Source of the DNA: Niabella ginsenosidivorans
GTDB taxonomy: Bacteria > Bacteroidota > Bacteroidia > Chitinophagales > Chitinophagaceae
DNA length: 64,000 nt
Assembly: GCF_001654455.1 (NCBI RefSeq)
Contig: NZ_CP015772.1
Coordinates: forward strand, 2,728,001 to 2,792,000
Direction: 5' to 3'
A program made the translations under genes and the position numbers. A model generated the notes under the pieces. It saw only the letters and a list, made by a program, of their open reading frames with translations. It had not been told where the DNA came from and made no database searches. Of this stretch, positions 8,558 through 17,638 are shown in pieces (position 1 is the first letter of the stretch; every line of letters starts with the position of its first letter).

Positions 8558-11500
8558 ATGCAAATTTCAAGTCAACACAGATTGCATTTATGGATGTATC
8601 TGAACATTCTATTGCCTGTACTTCTGGTATTACCAGGCTTCGACGCACTGGGCCAAATCTCACCATCTACTAATCAGAACTACATTTATACCCGAACAAT
8701 AGTAAAAGAGGGTGTAAAGACAGTAGCTGACCTCGCAGCTCTCCCGTCAGACAGCGTCCGAGCCGAAATTCAATATTTGGATGGCCTTGGACGGCCTGTT
8801 CAACATATAGCAGTGCGCAATTCACCCAATAAAAAAGATATTATCGTTCCCATAAAATTTGACGCTTACGGAAGGCAGGACAAAACCTATTTAGCCTACG
8901 AGCATAATAGTCAGACTGGAGCTTACCAGTCTACAGCCATAGAATCTCAAGCATCTTTTTTCAACAGTGCGGGTTCCGGGTCCATCCCTAAAATTTCACT
9001 TAATCCTTACGGCCAGGTTCTGTTTGATGACTCTCCCTTAGATCGCGTGATGGAAACAGCCGCACCTGGAGATAGCTGGAAGCTCGGCGCTGGGCATACC
9101 ATACGTAAGAATTACGAATCTAATAGCACTGCCGACCAGGTACGTCTATGGAATATGACAACATCGGGGAATAACAACACCGGAGCAAGTAGTTCAGGTT
9201 ATTATGCCGCGGGTGAACTGTATAAAAATATTACCTGGGACGAGAACCGTAACCGAATAATTGAATATAAAGACAAAGCAGGGCTGGTTATATGTAAAAA
9301 GATACAAGATGGAGGTGATACATTAAGTGCTCCAACTTACATGATTACACAATATATCTACGACGCCTTTAATCGTTTGGCTTATATTGTACCCTCTGCG
9401 TTAGAAGCTATTTCCAGTTTTACAGAGAGTGACGCAAATTTTCTGAATTATATCTACGCTTATCATTATGATGCTAAACGAAGAGTGACCGAAAAGAAGA
9501 TTCCGGGCAGCGGCTGGATATACATGGTATATAACAATGCCGATATGCCAGTACTCGCCCAGGACAGTATGCAACGGGTGCGAGGAGTTTGGGGTTTTAT
9601 AAAATATGATACTTTGGGAAGAGCAATTATGACTGGTGAAACAGCAAATACCTCGTCAAGATCAGCTTTACAATTAAATGCAGACGGGAGGACCCGCCAA
9701 TTTGAAAATCGAGACAGTACACTTTCCTGGGGCTATACAATTAGTGCAATTCCAACCAGCATTAGTAAGGTTTTTACTGTAAATTTCTATGATGACTATA
9801 GTTTTTTGCGTAGCACAGTTAACCAAAATCCAATTCCCTCGCTAATTACTCAGCCAGCAGGAACGGCAACAGAAAGTAACCGGACAAAGGGTTTTGCTAC
9901 AATAGCAATTATAAACGTTCTGGACAGCAACCGCTATCTATACAATGTCACCTACTACGATGAAAAAGAACGTCCAACAAAAGTGGTGAAACAACACCTT
10001 TTGAATGGAGCGGATGTAACCACTAACACGCTGAACTTTGTTGGTGAAGTCACTAGTAGCACCCGCAAGCATTATGCCAATGGCAATATAACAACGCCTG
10101 TCGTTACTATTACCACAACAAATCAGTATGATCATGCGGGTAGAATCGTCCGGGCAATTGAGAAAATTGATGCTTTGACTCCGGACACGATCACCTACGC
10201 TTATAACGAGGTAGGCCAGCTTTTCCAAAAAAAAGTTGGCAACCAAACAATTGGGACCTTTTTTAATGCCCGCGGATGGGTCAAAAAGCAAACCTCTCCC
10301 TTGTTTACCCTGGAACTGAAGTATGACAGTACTGCAGTAGCAATCAATAAACAGTTTAATGGCAATATTGGCCAACAGCTATGGAAAAGCGGTTCCGGTA
10401 CACAAACACAGCACACTTATACGTATTCTTATGATAAAGCCGATCGTATTACCTCCGGTATTAGCGATGAAGGTTATAACGAACAGCAGATCACCTACGA
10501 TAAGATTGGTAACATTAAAACCCTTACCCGCCCTAAAGACAGTAGTATGGCTATCACTTATAGCTATGGCGCTAAGGGCAACCAACTGCAAAACGTATCT
10601 GGCGGATATGCAAGAGCCTTTACCTACAATGGTAATGGTAGTGTGCTTAGTATTACCGGAACGCAACCTTTAACTATTAGTTACAACGCTATAAATTTGC
10701 CTAAGGCAATAACAGGTAGCGCAACGGTAAGTTATGTATATGATGCAGCAGGAAACAAACTAAAGAAGTCCACTCCAACGGAAACAAGGTGGTATATTGA
10801 TGGCATTGAATACATTACAAACTCCACTATTCCGAACCCAGTCATAGATCTTCTACACACTCAGGAAGGTATAGCACGAAAAAATGGAGCATTATACAAC
10901 TATGAATATTTCCTGAAAGATCATTTAGGTAATACCCGAATTGTCTTTAATAAAGCGGGAACAGTATATCAGCAGACAGATTACTACCCATATGGAATGA
11001 GTATTATGAGAGCTGTTTACCCTCAAAATCGCTATCTGTATAATGGCAAGGAACAACAACAGGAATTGGGAGGCACTACTAAAGGACAATATGATTTCGG
11101 ATCGAGATTTTATGATCCTATACTTGGAAGATGGCATGTAGTGGATCCGTTAGCTGAGCTAATCCCCAGACATAGTGTTTACAATTACACACTTAACAAT
11201 CCTACAAGATTTGTGGACCCGGACGGTATGGCAGCGCTTCGTTGGGATGACTGGTATGAAACAGTCAATCCAGACGGGTCAATATCACGAGGATACTGGG
11301 ACGCATCGGATGACGAATTAAGTTGGAATGGGCAGACCTGGCACAACGTTGGTAAATTTGAGCCTGTGGATCTGCCGGGAGGCTCTCAAATCTACGACAA
11401 CATCGCCCAAGGTATATCATTTTTAGAGCTTACGAATTCCTATCTATCGGAGCTGAACGAGGCCCAGCTTGCTCCTGTCTTATCTAGCGTATATTACACC

Positions 11501-11974
11501 CCTCAAAGCTGGATTAACATGAATATTAACTACGGCCCCACTATGTATACAAACAAGATATTCTCGGCTGTTGACAACGCGACAGGTCTTTTCGGGGCCG
11601 CTAATGACTTAACAGCATTTGCAATGAACCCAACTAAAAACCCAATTCCACTCGGTTTCGATGCAGGGGTGATAGGAATGATGGCAAGCAATCAAAAAAA
11701 CCAAGAAATGATGGAAGTAGGAGACGATATGTATAAATATTCAGTTAAACAGGGATATGAGAAATTTAGGATTTATCTCAGGAGTAAATTTAATACGGCC
11801 TATGCATATGGTTGGTCTGATACATCCTTATCTAACAATGGATATATTTTGAGGAAAGGAATAAAAGAGGAATATGACGCACCTGCAATACCGACGCGCT
11901 CATTTTTCTATTGGTATAATTCACGAGACGGAGACACAATTCGTAACTTCGGTTCATATTATACAGGAAAATAA
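8558..11974 (+). CDS. RHS repeat-associated core protein with unrecognised C-terminal tip
   Basis: 1138 residues. A signal peptide (ILLPVLLVLPGFDALGQ) is followed by a DUF6443-type N-terminal domain (QYLDGLGRPVQHIAV, FDAYGRQDKTYLAYE). Many YD repeats come next (YIYDAFNRLAYIVPSALEA, YSYDKADRITSGISD). The RHS core is present: FLKDHLGNTRIVF, DYYPYGM, NGKEQQQELG, YDFGSRFYDPILGRW, then DPDGM ending at residue 891. In this family the core marks the boundary of a variable tip. Here residues 892-1138 match no toxin family I know, and no HNH, HExxH or ADP-ribosyltransferase motif is visible. Two hydrophobic patches lie at about 995-1050. A small lipoprotein gene follows 4 nt after the stop, as immunity genes do. 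A toxin role is inference. Confidence 0.9.
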   Translation: MQISSQHRLHLWMYLNILLPVLLVLPGFDALGQISPSTNQNYIYTRTIVKEGVKTVADLAALPSDSVRAEIQYLDGLGRPVQHIAVRNSPNKKDIIVPIKFDAYGRQDKTYLAYEHNSQTGAYQSTAIESQASFFNSAGSGSIPKISLNPYGQVLFDDSPLDRVMETAAPGDSWKLGAGHTIRKNYESNSTADQVRLWNMTTSGNNNTGASSSGYYAAGELYKNITWDENRNRIIEYKDKAGLVICKKIQDGGDTLSAPTYMITQYIYDAFNRLAYIVPSALEAISSFTESDANFLNYIYAYHYDAKRRVTEKKIPGSGWIYMVYNNADMPVLAQDSMQRVRGVWGFIKYDTLGRAIMTGETANTSSRSALQLNADGRTRQFENRDSTLSWGYTISAIPTSISKVFTVNFYDDYSFLRSTVNQNPIPSLITQPAGTATESNRTKGFATIAIINVLDSNRYLYNVTYYDEKERPTKVVKQHLLNGADVTTNTLNFVGEVTSSTRKHYANGNITTPVVTITTTNQYDHAGRIVRAIEKIDALTPDTITYAYNEVGQLFQKKVGNQTIGTFFNARGWVKKQTSPLFTLELKYDSTAVAINKQFNGNIGQQLWKSGSGTQTQHTYTYSYDKADRITSGISDEGYNEQQITYDKIGNIKTLTRPKDSSMAITYSYGAKGNQLQNVSGGYARAFTYNGNGSVLSITGTQPLTISYNAINLPKAITGSATVSYVYDAAGNKLKKSTPTETRWYIDGIEYITNSTIPNPVIDLLHTQEGIARKNGALYNYEYFLKDHLGNTRIVFNKAGTVYQQTDYYPYGMSIMRAVYPQNRYLYNGKEQQQELGGTTKGQYDFGSRFYDPILGRWHVVDPLAELIPRHSVYNYTLNNPTRFVDPDGMAALRWDDWYETVNPDGSISRGYWDASDDELSWNGQTWHNVGKFEPVDLPGGSQIYDNIAQGISFLELTNSYLSELNEAQLAPVLSSVYYTPQSWINMNINYGPTMYTNKIFSAVDNATGLFGAANDLTAFAMNPTKNPIPLGFDAGVIGMMASNQKNQEMMEVGDDMYKYSVKQGYEKFRIYLRSKFNTAYAYGWSDTSLSNNGYILRKGIKEEYDAPAIPTRSFFYWYNSRDGDTIRNFGSYYTGK

Positions 11975-11978
11975 ATAT

Positions 11979-12356
11979 ATGAAAAAGATAATTTTTATTT
12001 TTGTTTTGCTATCTACATCTTGTGTCACTCAAAACAAGACTGATTTATATAATTTGTCGAACTATCAACTCGATCCCGATACAACTAATGTTCAATATCA
12101 AGGGGGGCGGTTCTACGTATATCTAAAGGACACAAATTATACGGCTGTTAAGATTGATAAAGGAGGTGGAGATAGCGCTATAGCTTTTTTTTATAAAAGA
12201 AAAAAAAATGGGCCTTTTACAACATACGTAAATGGTCATGTTTTTTTCAAAAAAAATTTCAAGAATGGTTTAGAAGATGGGATACAACTGTGGTTTGACG
12301 AGAAAGGTGACACCACAGAAAAAGAGTTCTATAAGGACGGAGCAAAGATTAGGTAG
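11979..12356 (+). CDS. small MORN/YwqK-like lipoprotein, possible immunity protein
   Basis: 125 residues from the ATG at 11979. A longer in-frame start (11874) lies inside the rhs gene and would lack a signal peptide. MKKIIFIFVLLSTSC is a lipoprotein signal with Cys15 as the lipidated residue, although the lipobox is loose at -3. The C-terminal half has the rhythm of MORN/YwqK repeats: KKNGPFTTYVNGHVFF, KNGLEDGIQLWFDEKGD, EKEFYKDGAK. YwqK-type proteins are annotated as antitoxins in some systems. It starts 4 nt after the Rhs protein stops and is surely cotranscribed. That position suggests protection of the periplasm or outer membrane against the Rhs tip. An unrelated surface lipoprotein is the alternative. 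Confidence 0.75.
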   Translation: MKKIIFIFVLLSTSCVTQNKTDLYNLSNYQLDPDTTNVQYQGGRFYVYLKDTNYTAVKIDKGGGDSAIAFFYKRKKNGPFTTYVNGHVFFKKNFKNGLEDGIQLWFDEKGDTTEKEFYKDGAKIR

Positions 12357-12425
12357 TTATTTAGTTCAGGAGACTTCCAGACAGATACGCTACTAACTTT
12401 GCAAAATAAAAGATAGGATACGGTT

Positions 12426-12623
12426 CTAAGCGTTAAACTCAAATTGGTCATGAAGGAAATCGACACTTGTGATAATCTGCCTAAATTGCTTTACAACATT
12501 TGGGCCTTCAAATTCTTTAGTGAAAGCGAAGAATATTTTATCAAGTGTTGGAGCAGATGAACCACAGATAAACAATAATCCATAAGTTTTTGTCGAAGTT
12601 GGAAAGTGCCAATGAATATACAT
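12426..12623 (-). CDS. small hypothetical protein, doubtful
   Basis: A 65-residue frame begins MYIHWHFPTSTKTYGLLF and ends LHDQFEFNA; a TTG start four codons earlier is possible. Composition is protein-like, but I recognise no family and there is no signal peptide or clear promoter. It faces the Rhs operon convergently. It may be a remnant of an older immunity gene or spurious. The rest of 12357-12802 holds nothing I can support. Confidence 0.25.
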   Translation of the reverse strand: MYIHWHFPTSTKTYGLLFICGSSAPTLDKIFFAFTKEFEGPNVVKQFRQIITSVDFLHDQFEFNA

Positions 12624-12794
12624 AGTTTCTTTCAATCCTCGTGCTAAACAGAGATGCCCTATTTAAGCAATCTCTCATGTAAGGTCTGCCCGGTACAAAT
12701 CATGAAAAGCATATAAGAAAAAACGGAGTTTCATGCCAAATCCAGTCAATATGGATTAAAATCTGGTTTTAAAATGGTTTTAAAAAAAGTTTTT

Positions 12795-12829
12795 TCAAAA
12801 AAATGAGTTGTGAAAAACTCACAACTCAT
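12795..12829 (-). terminator. intrinsic terminator after tRNA-Ala
   Basis: ATGAGTTGTGA and TCACAACTCAT (12803-12813 and 12819-12829) form a perfect 11-bp stem with a 5-nt loop. On the minus strand it is followed by a run of T (plus-strand A at 12797-12803), ending the tRNA transcript. Flanking A and T runs could also let it act for the plus-strand Rhs operon. Confidence 0.75.
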
Positions 12830-12840
12830 TTATTATCAGG

Positions 12841-12918
<78 letters not shown>

Positions 12919-12929
12919 GGAGCGCAAAC

Positions 12930-13403
12930 TTAATTGATTGGCACCTTATTACCAACATTTTTTTTCGGATCCGCTGCTTTTGCCGGCAGCTTATTGTTGG
13001 CAACTGTGCCTGCTCCCCCGGAATGGCTTCCGCGGAGGATTCCGGCAAATGCATGCATCTTTTCAGCAATCTGGCCGGAAGCCTGCACGGCTATTAAATA
13101 AGTAGAAATCTTTTTTACCAGGAAAGGCGCTACAAGCCTTGGCAGCCAGCCGGCTTTTCTTAAAATACCTTTTCGTATAATCAGGTCAGTCAGCTTTTCA
13201 ACCCCTAAACCAATTAAAGGAAAATCATTATCAGCAGTAAATATATCCCTGGTGGTACGGGCTGCTTTTGCTATAGGGTTCAATTCGTCTTTAATAGCGC
13301 TAAACGATTCTTTTAAATCGGTCTTTCGCTGTTTCAGGCTGGCTTTCAGGCGTTCTTTTTCTATCAGCAAATCCTCGTGGGAGCGTATAATGGGCTTAGT
13401 CAT
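12930..13403 (-). CDS. conserved hypothetical protein of the YtxH-holin cluster
   Basis: 157 residues, no signal peptide. The N-terminal third is a charged helix (EDLLIEKERLKASLKQRKTD). The middle is amphipathic with GWLPRLVAPFLVKKIS, and the tail is low-complexity and basic. Its start overlaps the end of the holin-like gene by 8 bp, so translation is probably coupled. This trio (YtxH, holin-like membrane protein, this protein) recurs in Bacteroidota and is generally thought envelope- or stress-related. Function unknown. Confidence 0.8.
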   Translation of the reverse strand: MTKPIIRSHEDLLIEKERLKASLKQRKTDLKESFSAIKDELNPIAKAARTTRDIFTADNDFPLIGLGVEKLTDLIIRKGILRKAGWLPRLVAPFLVKKISTYLIAVQASGQIAEKMHAFAGILRGSHSGGAGTVANNKLPAKAADPKKNVGNKVPIN

Positions 13404-13737
13404 ACAAATTTTTAATAATCAGGTTACGGATAAGCGGCATGATGACTTTTTTCTTCAGCGCAAGGATCAGGAGCAGCAGCAGAATCAAAAATCCGGCTAC
13501 AATCAGAAAGCCCCACATAGGGTTTCCCAATGCATTACCGATCCACCAGCTTACGCCAAAACCTATAAATAAAAAGCTGAAAAATGCCAATGCCGTTACA
13601 AGGCTTACAATAAGAAAAGAAGCTCCCAGCTTACTGCCTTTTTGTACAATGTTTATTACGGATAGCTGATAATAATTCTTGGCTATTTCTTCAATATCTT
13701 CAGCCACATTCTCAATCTTGTCTTTTAATTCAAACAT
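13396..13737 (-). CDS. phage holin family (holin-X-like) membrane protein
   Basis: 113 residues. A charged N-terminal helix (LKDKIENVAEDIEEIAKNYY) precedes two transmembrane segments, roughly residues 37-65 (SFLIVSLVTALAFFSFLFIG) and 72-92 (MWGFLIVAGFLILLLLLILA), then a short basic tail. This is the layout of the PF07332-type holin-X family. Despite the name, chromosomal copies are usually not prophage genes, and no phage genes are seen here. It overlaps the downstream gene by 8 bp and lies 126 bp after the YtxH gene. Confidence 0.85.
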   Translation of the reverse strand: MFELKDKIENVAEDIEEIAKNYYQLSVINIVQKGSKLGASFLIVSLVTALAFFSFLFIGFGVSWWIGNALGNPMWGFLIVAGFLILLLLLILALKKKVIMPLIRNLIIKNLYD

Positions 13738-13863
13738 AAGACCTGACGTTTAAACAGTATTAAAAAAAAAGTTGTCTAAAAAGTAGATTGTATTTTAGCA
13801 AACTGCAATGCCAAACTGAACAATGAACTTATCAGACAACCGGTGAGGGTATAAATACGGTAA

Positions 13864-14157
13864 TTATCTCACTTTATTTGCATATTCATCAGCTAAATCG
13901 TTATACTTTTCTTCGGCTTCTCCCTTAAGCTTGCTATAACCTTTTTTGGCTTTCTTCATTGCTTTATGAGAAAGGTCGGAAAGATTTTCCTTCCCGGAAG
14001 CGATCAGGCTTCCTAAAGAATCAGCCCAGTCATTGGCAGTATTCTTCATTTTTTTACGGGTTTTCTTTCCTTCGTCAGTATAAAACAACAAACCGATAGC
14101 AATTCCTGCCAAAGCAGCACCTGCAATACCAATGATGTACTTATCTCTATTTTTCAT
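13864..14157 (-). CDS. YtxH domain protein
   Basis: 97 residues. One N-terminal membrane segment (YIIGIAGAALAGIAIGLLFY) is followed by the YtxH signature TDEGKKTRKKM and a lysine-rich helical tail that may form a coiled coil. YtxH proteins are small, membrane-anchored and often stress-induced. It is first in the three-gene minus-strand cluster with the holin-like and hypothetical proteins. The 210 bp upstream show no recognisable promoter. Confidence 0.85.
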   Translation of the reverse strand: MKNRDKYIIGIAGAALAGIAIGLLFYTDEGKKTRKKMKNTANDWADSLGSLIASGKENLSDLSHKAMKKAKKGYSKLKGEAEEKYNDLADEYANKVR

Positions 14158-14367
14158 AAATGCTTTTTTTAAGTTTATAAAATAGAATACCTATATATAC
14201 CGCATTAAAAACCGTACCAAAACCAATTGTTTTCTCTTTTTTCACAATATACTAAATAATAATCAGTTGTCCTATTTTAGAGGCAGCAATTCTGATATTG
14301 ACAGGGTGCCCCTGTTTTTTCCGGTTCTGCTTGTTCAGACGCGGCCTCATCTTACAACTATCATCTT

Positions 14368-15693
14368 TTAGTCGCCCAGGTGCTCTACTTCTTTATTCAG
14401 CCACCTTTTTACAGCAGCGGTTGTTACCGATTTCGGGCGTTCCAGGGGCATGCCCAGGGCCCTGTCCCAGCAAAGGCTTGATAAAACGCCCAAAGCCCTG
14501 CTCACTGCAAAAAGCACAGTGTAATACTCATACTCTTTTAACCCGTAATGCACCAGCAGGGCTCCGCTGTGCGCATCTACATTTGGCCAGGGGTTTTTTA
14601 CTTTACCAAGGGATTGTAAAATACCCGGAACGGTTTCATAAATTCTCCAGACAGTATTCACCAGCAGATCATCAGGCATATGTTTTTTCCCGAATTCCAT
14701 CTGGGCAGTAAAACGCGGGTCTGTCTGGCGTAAAACAGCGTGCCCGTATCCCGGAACCACTTTTCCCTCGTTTAATGTTTTCTTTACATAATCCCCGATC
14801 TGTTCGGCGGTAGGCGCATCCGTTTTCAGTTCCTGCTGCATTTCAAAGATCCACTTGATCACTTCCTGGTTGGCAAGACCGTGCAAAGGACCGGCAAGAC
14901 CGTTCATACCAGCTGCGTAACTCAAATAAGGGTCACTCAATGCAGAACCCACCAGGTGGGTAGCATGGGCCGACACATTTCCCCCCTCATGATCCGCATG
15001 TATAACCATATATAAGCGCATCAACTCCTTAAACTCTTCATTATCGTAACCCAGCATATGGGCAAAATTGGCTGCCCAGTCCAGCATTCCATCCGGCTGC
15101 ACCATTTTGCCCCCTTTATATTTCCTGCGATAGACAAATGCTGCAATATGCGGCAGTCGGGCAATCAGGTTCAGCGTATCCTCCAGGGTGGCTTCCCAGT
15201 AATCCTTTTTATTCAGCCCGTTTGCATAGCGCTGTGCAAAAACACTTTCATTCTGTAATGCCATAATGCCTACTACAAACATCGTCATCGGGTGAATTTC
15301 CTCTGGTAAGGCTTCCATTGCATCAAACACATAAGCCGGAACATGACTGCGGCGCTGCAGCATGGCACTCAGGTTCTCCACATCTTTTTCCTCCGGAATT
15401 TCACCAATCATCATAAGGTAAAATAACGCCTCCGGCAGCGGTTCTGCGCCTCCTTTGGCTTTGGGCAATTGTTCCCTTAACTCCGGGATAGAGCGTCTCT
15501 TAAACCGGATACCATCCTGTGCATCTAATAAAGAGGTTTCAGTGACCAATGCCGTCATTCCCCTCATCCCCTGGTAAATCTGGGCCAATGTAGTTTCTCC
15601 GATTACGGTGTTCCCATGCTCCTGCAGCAGGGTCTTAATTTCCGCACCAAGCTTATCAGCCTGTTCTTTAAACTTCACTTTAAACTGTTCCAT
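14368..15693 (-). CDS. gltA: citrate synthase, eukaryotic-like type
   Basis: 441 residues; condenses oxaloacetate and acetyl-CoA to citrate in the TCA cycle. Catalytic residues are visible: His of GLAGPLHGLANQEV (about 270), His of VPGYGHAVLR (about 316) and Asp of VDAHSGALL (about 374). The block DHEGGNVSAHATHLVGSALS is the mitochondrial-type signature, unlike the NADH-regulated E. coli form. This type is normal in many Bacteroidota. A TATCTTTA box (plus 15734-15741, complement) 40 bp upstream could be the -7 element. It stands alone, with the isocitrate dehydrogenase 26 kb away. Confidence 0.96.
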   Translation of the reverse strand: MEQFKVKFKEQADKLGAEIKTLLQEHGNTVIGETTLAQIYQGMRGMTALVTETSLLDAQDGIRFKRRSIPELREQLPKAKGGAEPLPEALFYLMMIGEIPEEKDVENLSAMLQRRSHVPAYVFDAMEALPEEIHPMTMFVVGIMALQNESVFAQRYANGLNKKDYWEATLEDTLNLIARLPHIAAFVYRRKYKGGKMVQPDGMLDWAANFAHMLGYDNEEFKELMRLYMVIHADHEGGNVSAHATHLVGSALSDPYLSYAAGMNGLAGPLHGLANQEVIKWIFEMQQELKTDAPTAEQIGDYVKKTLNEGKVVPGYGHAVLRQTDPRFTAQMEFGKKHMPDDLLVNTVWRIYETVPGILQSLGKVKNPWPNVDAHSGALLVHYGLKEYEYYTVLFAVSRALGVLSSLCWDRALGMPLERPKSVTTAAVKRWLNKEVEHLGD

Positions 15694-15914
15694 ATATCAT
15701 ATACAGATTATCTATTATAAAATAGGTTTGCGCTAAAGATAACTAAAGCCAATTGCCACAACAAATTATATCTGAGTATTTTTTCAATGGCAACAAATAG
15801 TTAACAAATAAACTATAGAAGAGTTGGGGCAAAACCAAATATTCTGCACTGTATCCTCCTGCAGTTCCTGTTAAATAAGATATCCTCCGTTCATCCTAAC
15901 AATAACCAAATGAA

Positions 15915-16376
15915 TCAATCCTTCTTTTCACGTATATATTTTTCAATATTTATACGGTTTATGCCAATACTGTCGATCCGTTCAATACCGGTTATCAGCA
16001 GGGTGTCTTTATTAAGCTTATAAATAAAATGAAAATCGTTGTTTTCCCAATCCCTGGCGTTACAGTATTCCAGATGCTCTGTATAGGTGCTGTCCTTTAC
16101 GGTACAGGTACCGCCGCCGGAAGAAAAGAACGCCATGGAATCCTGTCCTTTATTCAGGTCATGCCCTAAAAAAGCAAAATGCCTGCCCTGAATGATCTTG
16201 ATAAACGATTTTCCCTTCTGGTAATCTGTAACCAGGGTATCCTTTTTTTCAATGGTAGTGCCGGTTATCAGCTTCCACACTCCCTGCAACGGGTTTTCAG
16301 CAGATTGCTGCACCGGGTTTTTACAGGAGGCCAACAGCAGTATATAAATAACAGCAAGCGAAAGGATCTTCATCAT
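15915..16376 (-). CDS. hypothetical lipoprotein
   Basis: The start MMKILSLAVIYILLLASCKN gives a classic lipoprotein signal (LLASC); a start ten codons upstream (16406) would bury it. The mature part is about 140 residues. It contains NPLQGVWKLITGTTIEKKDT and LLITGIERIDSIGINR, which recall the lipocalin-like stability proteins common in Bacteroidota. I would not assign a function. It follows lptF/G and tgt on the same strand. Confidence 0.75.
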   Translation of the reverse strand: MMKILSLAVIYILLLASCKNPVQQSAENPLQGVWKLITGTTIEKKDTLVTDYQKGKSFIKIIQGRHFAFLGHDLNKGQDSMAFFSSGGGTCTVKDSTYTEHLEYCNARDWENNDFHFIYKLNKDTLLITGIERIDSIGINRINIEKYIREKKD

Positions 16377-16491
16377 GAAACGGTTTTTAGCAGACAAAAT
16401 GAGCATATGCCTGTTTCCGGTGCATGGCTCTGGTAATTATTACTATTTAAAAAGTTCTTTAATAGCTGCCGCCTGTTTTGCAACTGTCTTT

Positions 16492-17598
16492 TTATTTTGG
16501 CGCCATTTTGTACAGTTGCACAGCCACCAGCGAAAAAACAATATTGGGTATCCATGCTGCAAGCAAGGGAGGAAAATTGCCCTTCACAGAAAACACGGTT
16601 GAAAACTGATCCGCAATAATAAAAACTGCGGCAATCACAATGCCTACAGCCAGGTGCATACCACTTCCCCCGCGGGTTTTGCGGCTGGCTATTACTGCAC
16701 CAATGAATGTAAGCAGCAATACCGTAAACGGCGCAGCAGTTCGTTTATATAATTCTACTTTAAGCGCATTCAACCCTTCGGTACCGCGTAACTGCTCATT
16801 CCTGATCAACCGCTTCAGATCTGGTGTGGTTAACTTATCTTTCAGGTATTCGTCCTTGATCAGTTCATCCGGCGCCATATTCAGGCGTACCACCTTTTCC
16901 GTTAAATGCCTGATGCGCTCCCCCAGACTGTCCACCTGCCGTTCCACCACATTTACAGCAATCCATCTTCTTTGTTTATTGGTAGTATCCCACCTTAAGG
17001 ATTCGGCCCTCAGGTTATAGATCACTTTTCCTTTTTTTACCCGGTCCATAAAAAAGGCACCATTGCTTTTCCTGGCAGTCATATCAAAATTCTTCACACC
17101 CATATAAGTATCAGCATCCACCCTCTTATAAAAACACGTAGCGCAGGCTGCTTCCGACCGTTGTTTGAGCGCGTCGTTTTTATCAATATAGTTTTTTTTA
17201 AAGGTGCTCATGATGCCGTTTGCCATAGGAATGAAATAGGCCCGGCCAAAAAACAATATGGTCGCCAGCAATACCCCGCCTACCATATAGGGCCGGAGGA
17301 AACGGCTGAACTTTGTACCGCTGGCAAGTATGGCAATAATTTCTGACCGTAAGGCCATTTTACTGGTAAAAAAGATCACGGCTATAAAAACAAACAAGGG
17401 GAAGAGCAGGCTCCAGATAAAAGGAATAAACCCCATATAGTACTGGGTGAATATCTGCCACCAGCCTAAGCCGGATTTTACAAAATCATCTGATTTTTCG
17501 CTGGTATCAATGGCTACGGCAATTACTGTAAACAGCAGCATACAAAACACAAATGCCACCAACAGCTTGTTCAATATGTACCAGTCAAGTTTCTTCAT
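16492..17598 (-). CDS. LptF/LptG family permease
   Basis: 368 residues. LptF/G proteins are the transmembrane half of the ABC machine that lifts lipopolysaccharide from the inner membrane. The layout fits: three N-terminal membrane segments (LLVAFVFCMLLFTVIAVAI, LLFPLFVFIAVIFF, a third near 105-125), a large periplasmic jellyroll region, then three C-terminal segments (FTVLLLTFIGAVIAS, LAVGIVIAAVFIIAD, ending VAVQLYKMAPK). SRKTRGGSGMHLAVG is a typical C-terminal motif. It follows tgt after 40 bp, a pairing often seen in Bacteroidota. I cannot tell F from G. Confidence 0.92.
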   Translation of the reverse strand: MKKLDWYILNKLLVAFVFCMLLFTVIAVAIDTSEKSDDFVKSGLGWWQIFTQYYMGFIPFIWSLLFPLFVFIAVIFFTSKMALRSEIIAILASGTKFSRFLRPYMVGGVLLATILFFGRAYFIPMANGIMSTFKKNYIDKNDALKQRSEAACATCFYKRVDADTYMGVKNFDMTARKSNGAFFMDRVKKGKVIYNLRAESLRWDTTNKQRRWIAVNVVERQVDSLGERIRHLTEKVVRLNMAPDELIKDEYLKDKLTTPDLKRLIRNEQLRGTEGLNALKVELYKRTAAPFTVLLLTFIGAVIASRKTRGGSGMHLAVGIVIAAVFIIADQFSTVFSVKGNFPPLLAAWIPNIVFSLVAVQLYKMAPK

Positions 17599-17638
17599 GA
17601 ACGATTCTCCTTCAAAAATAACCGAAAAACAAATAGGA

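Noticed and set aside
9938-10375. 145-codon antisense frame inside the second Rhs gene
   Set aside because: Shadow of the Rhs coding frame; no start signal or family.
13396-13737. Prophage signal from a holin-like protein
   Set aside because: No endolysin, portal, terminase or integrase nearby; the YtxH-holin-hypothetical trio is an ordinary chromosomal cluster.
14299-14318. CAGGG/CCCTG hairpin followed by T run
   Set aside because: Only a 5-bp stem, on the plus strand where no gene ends.
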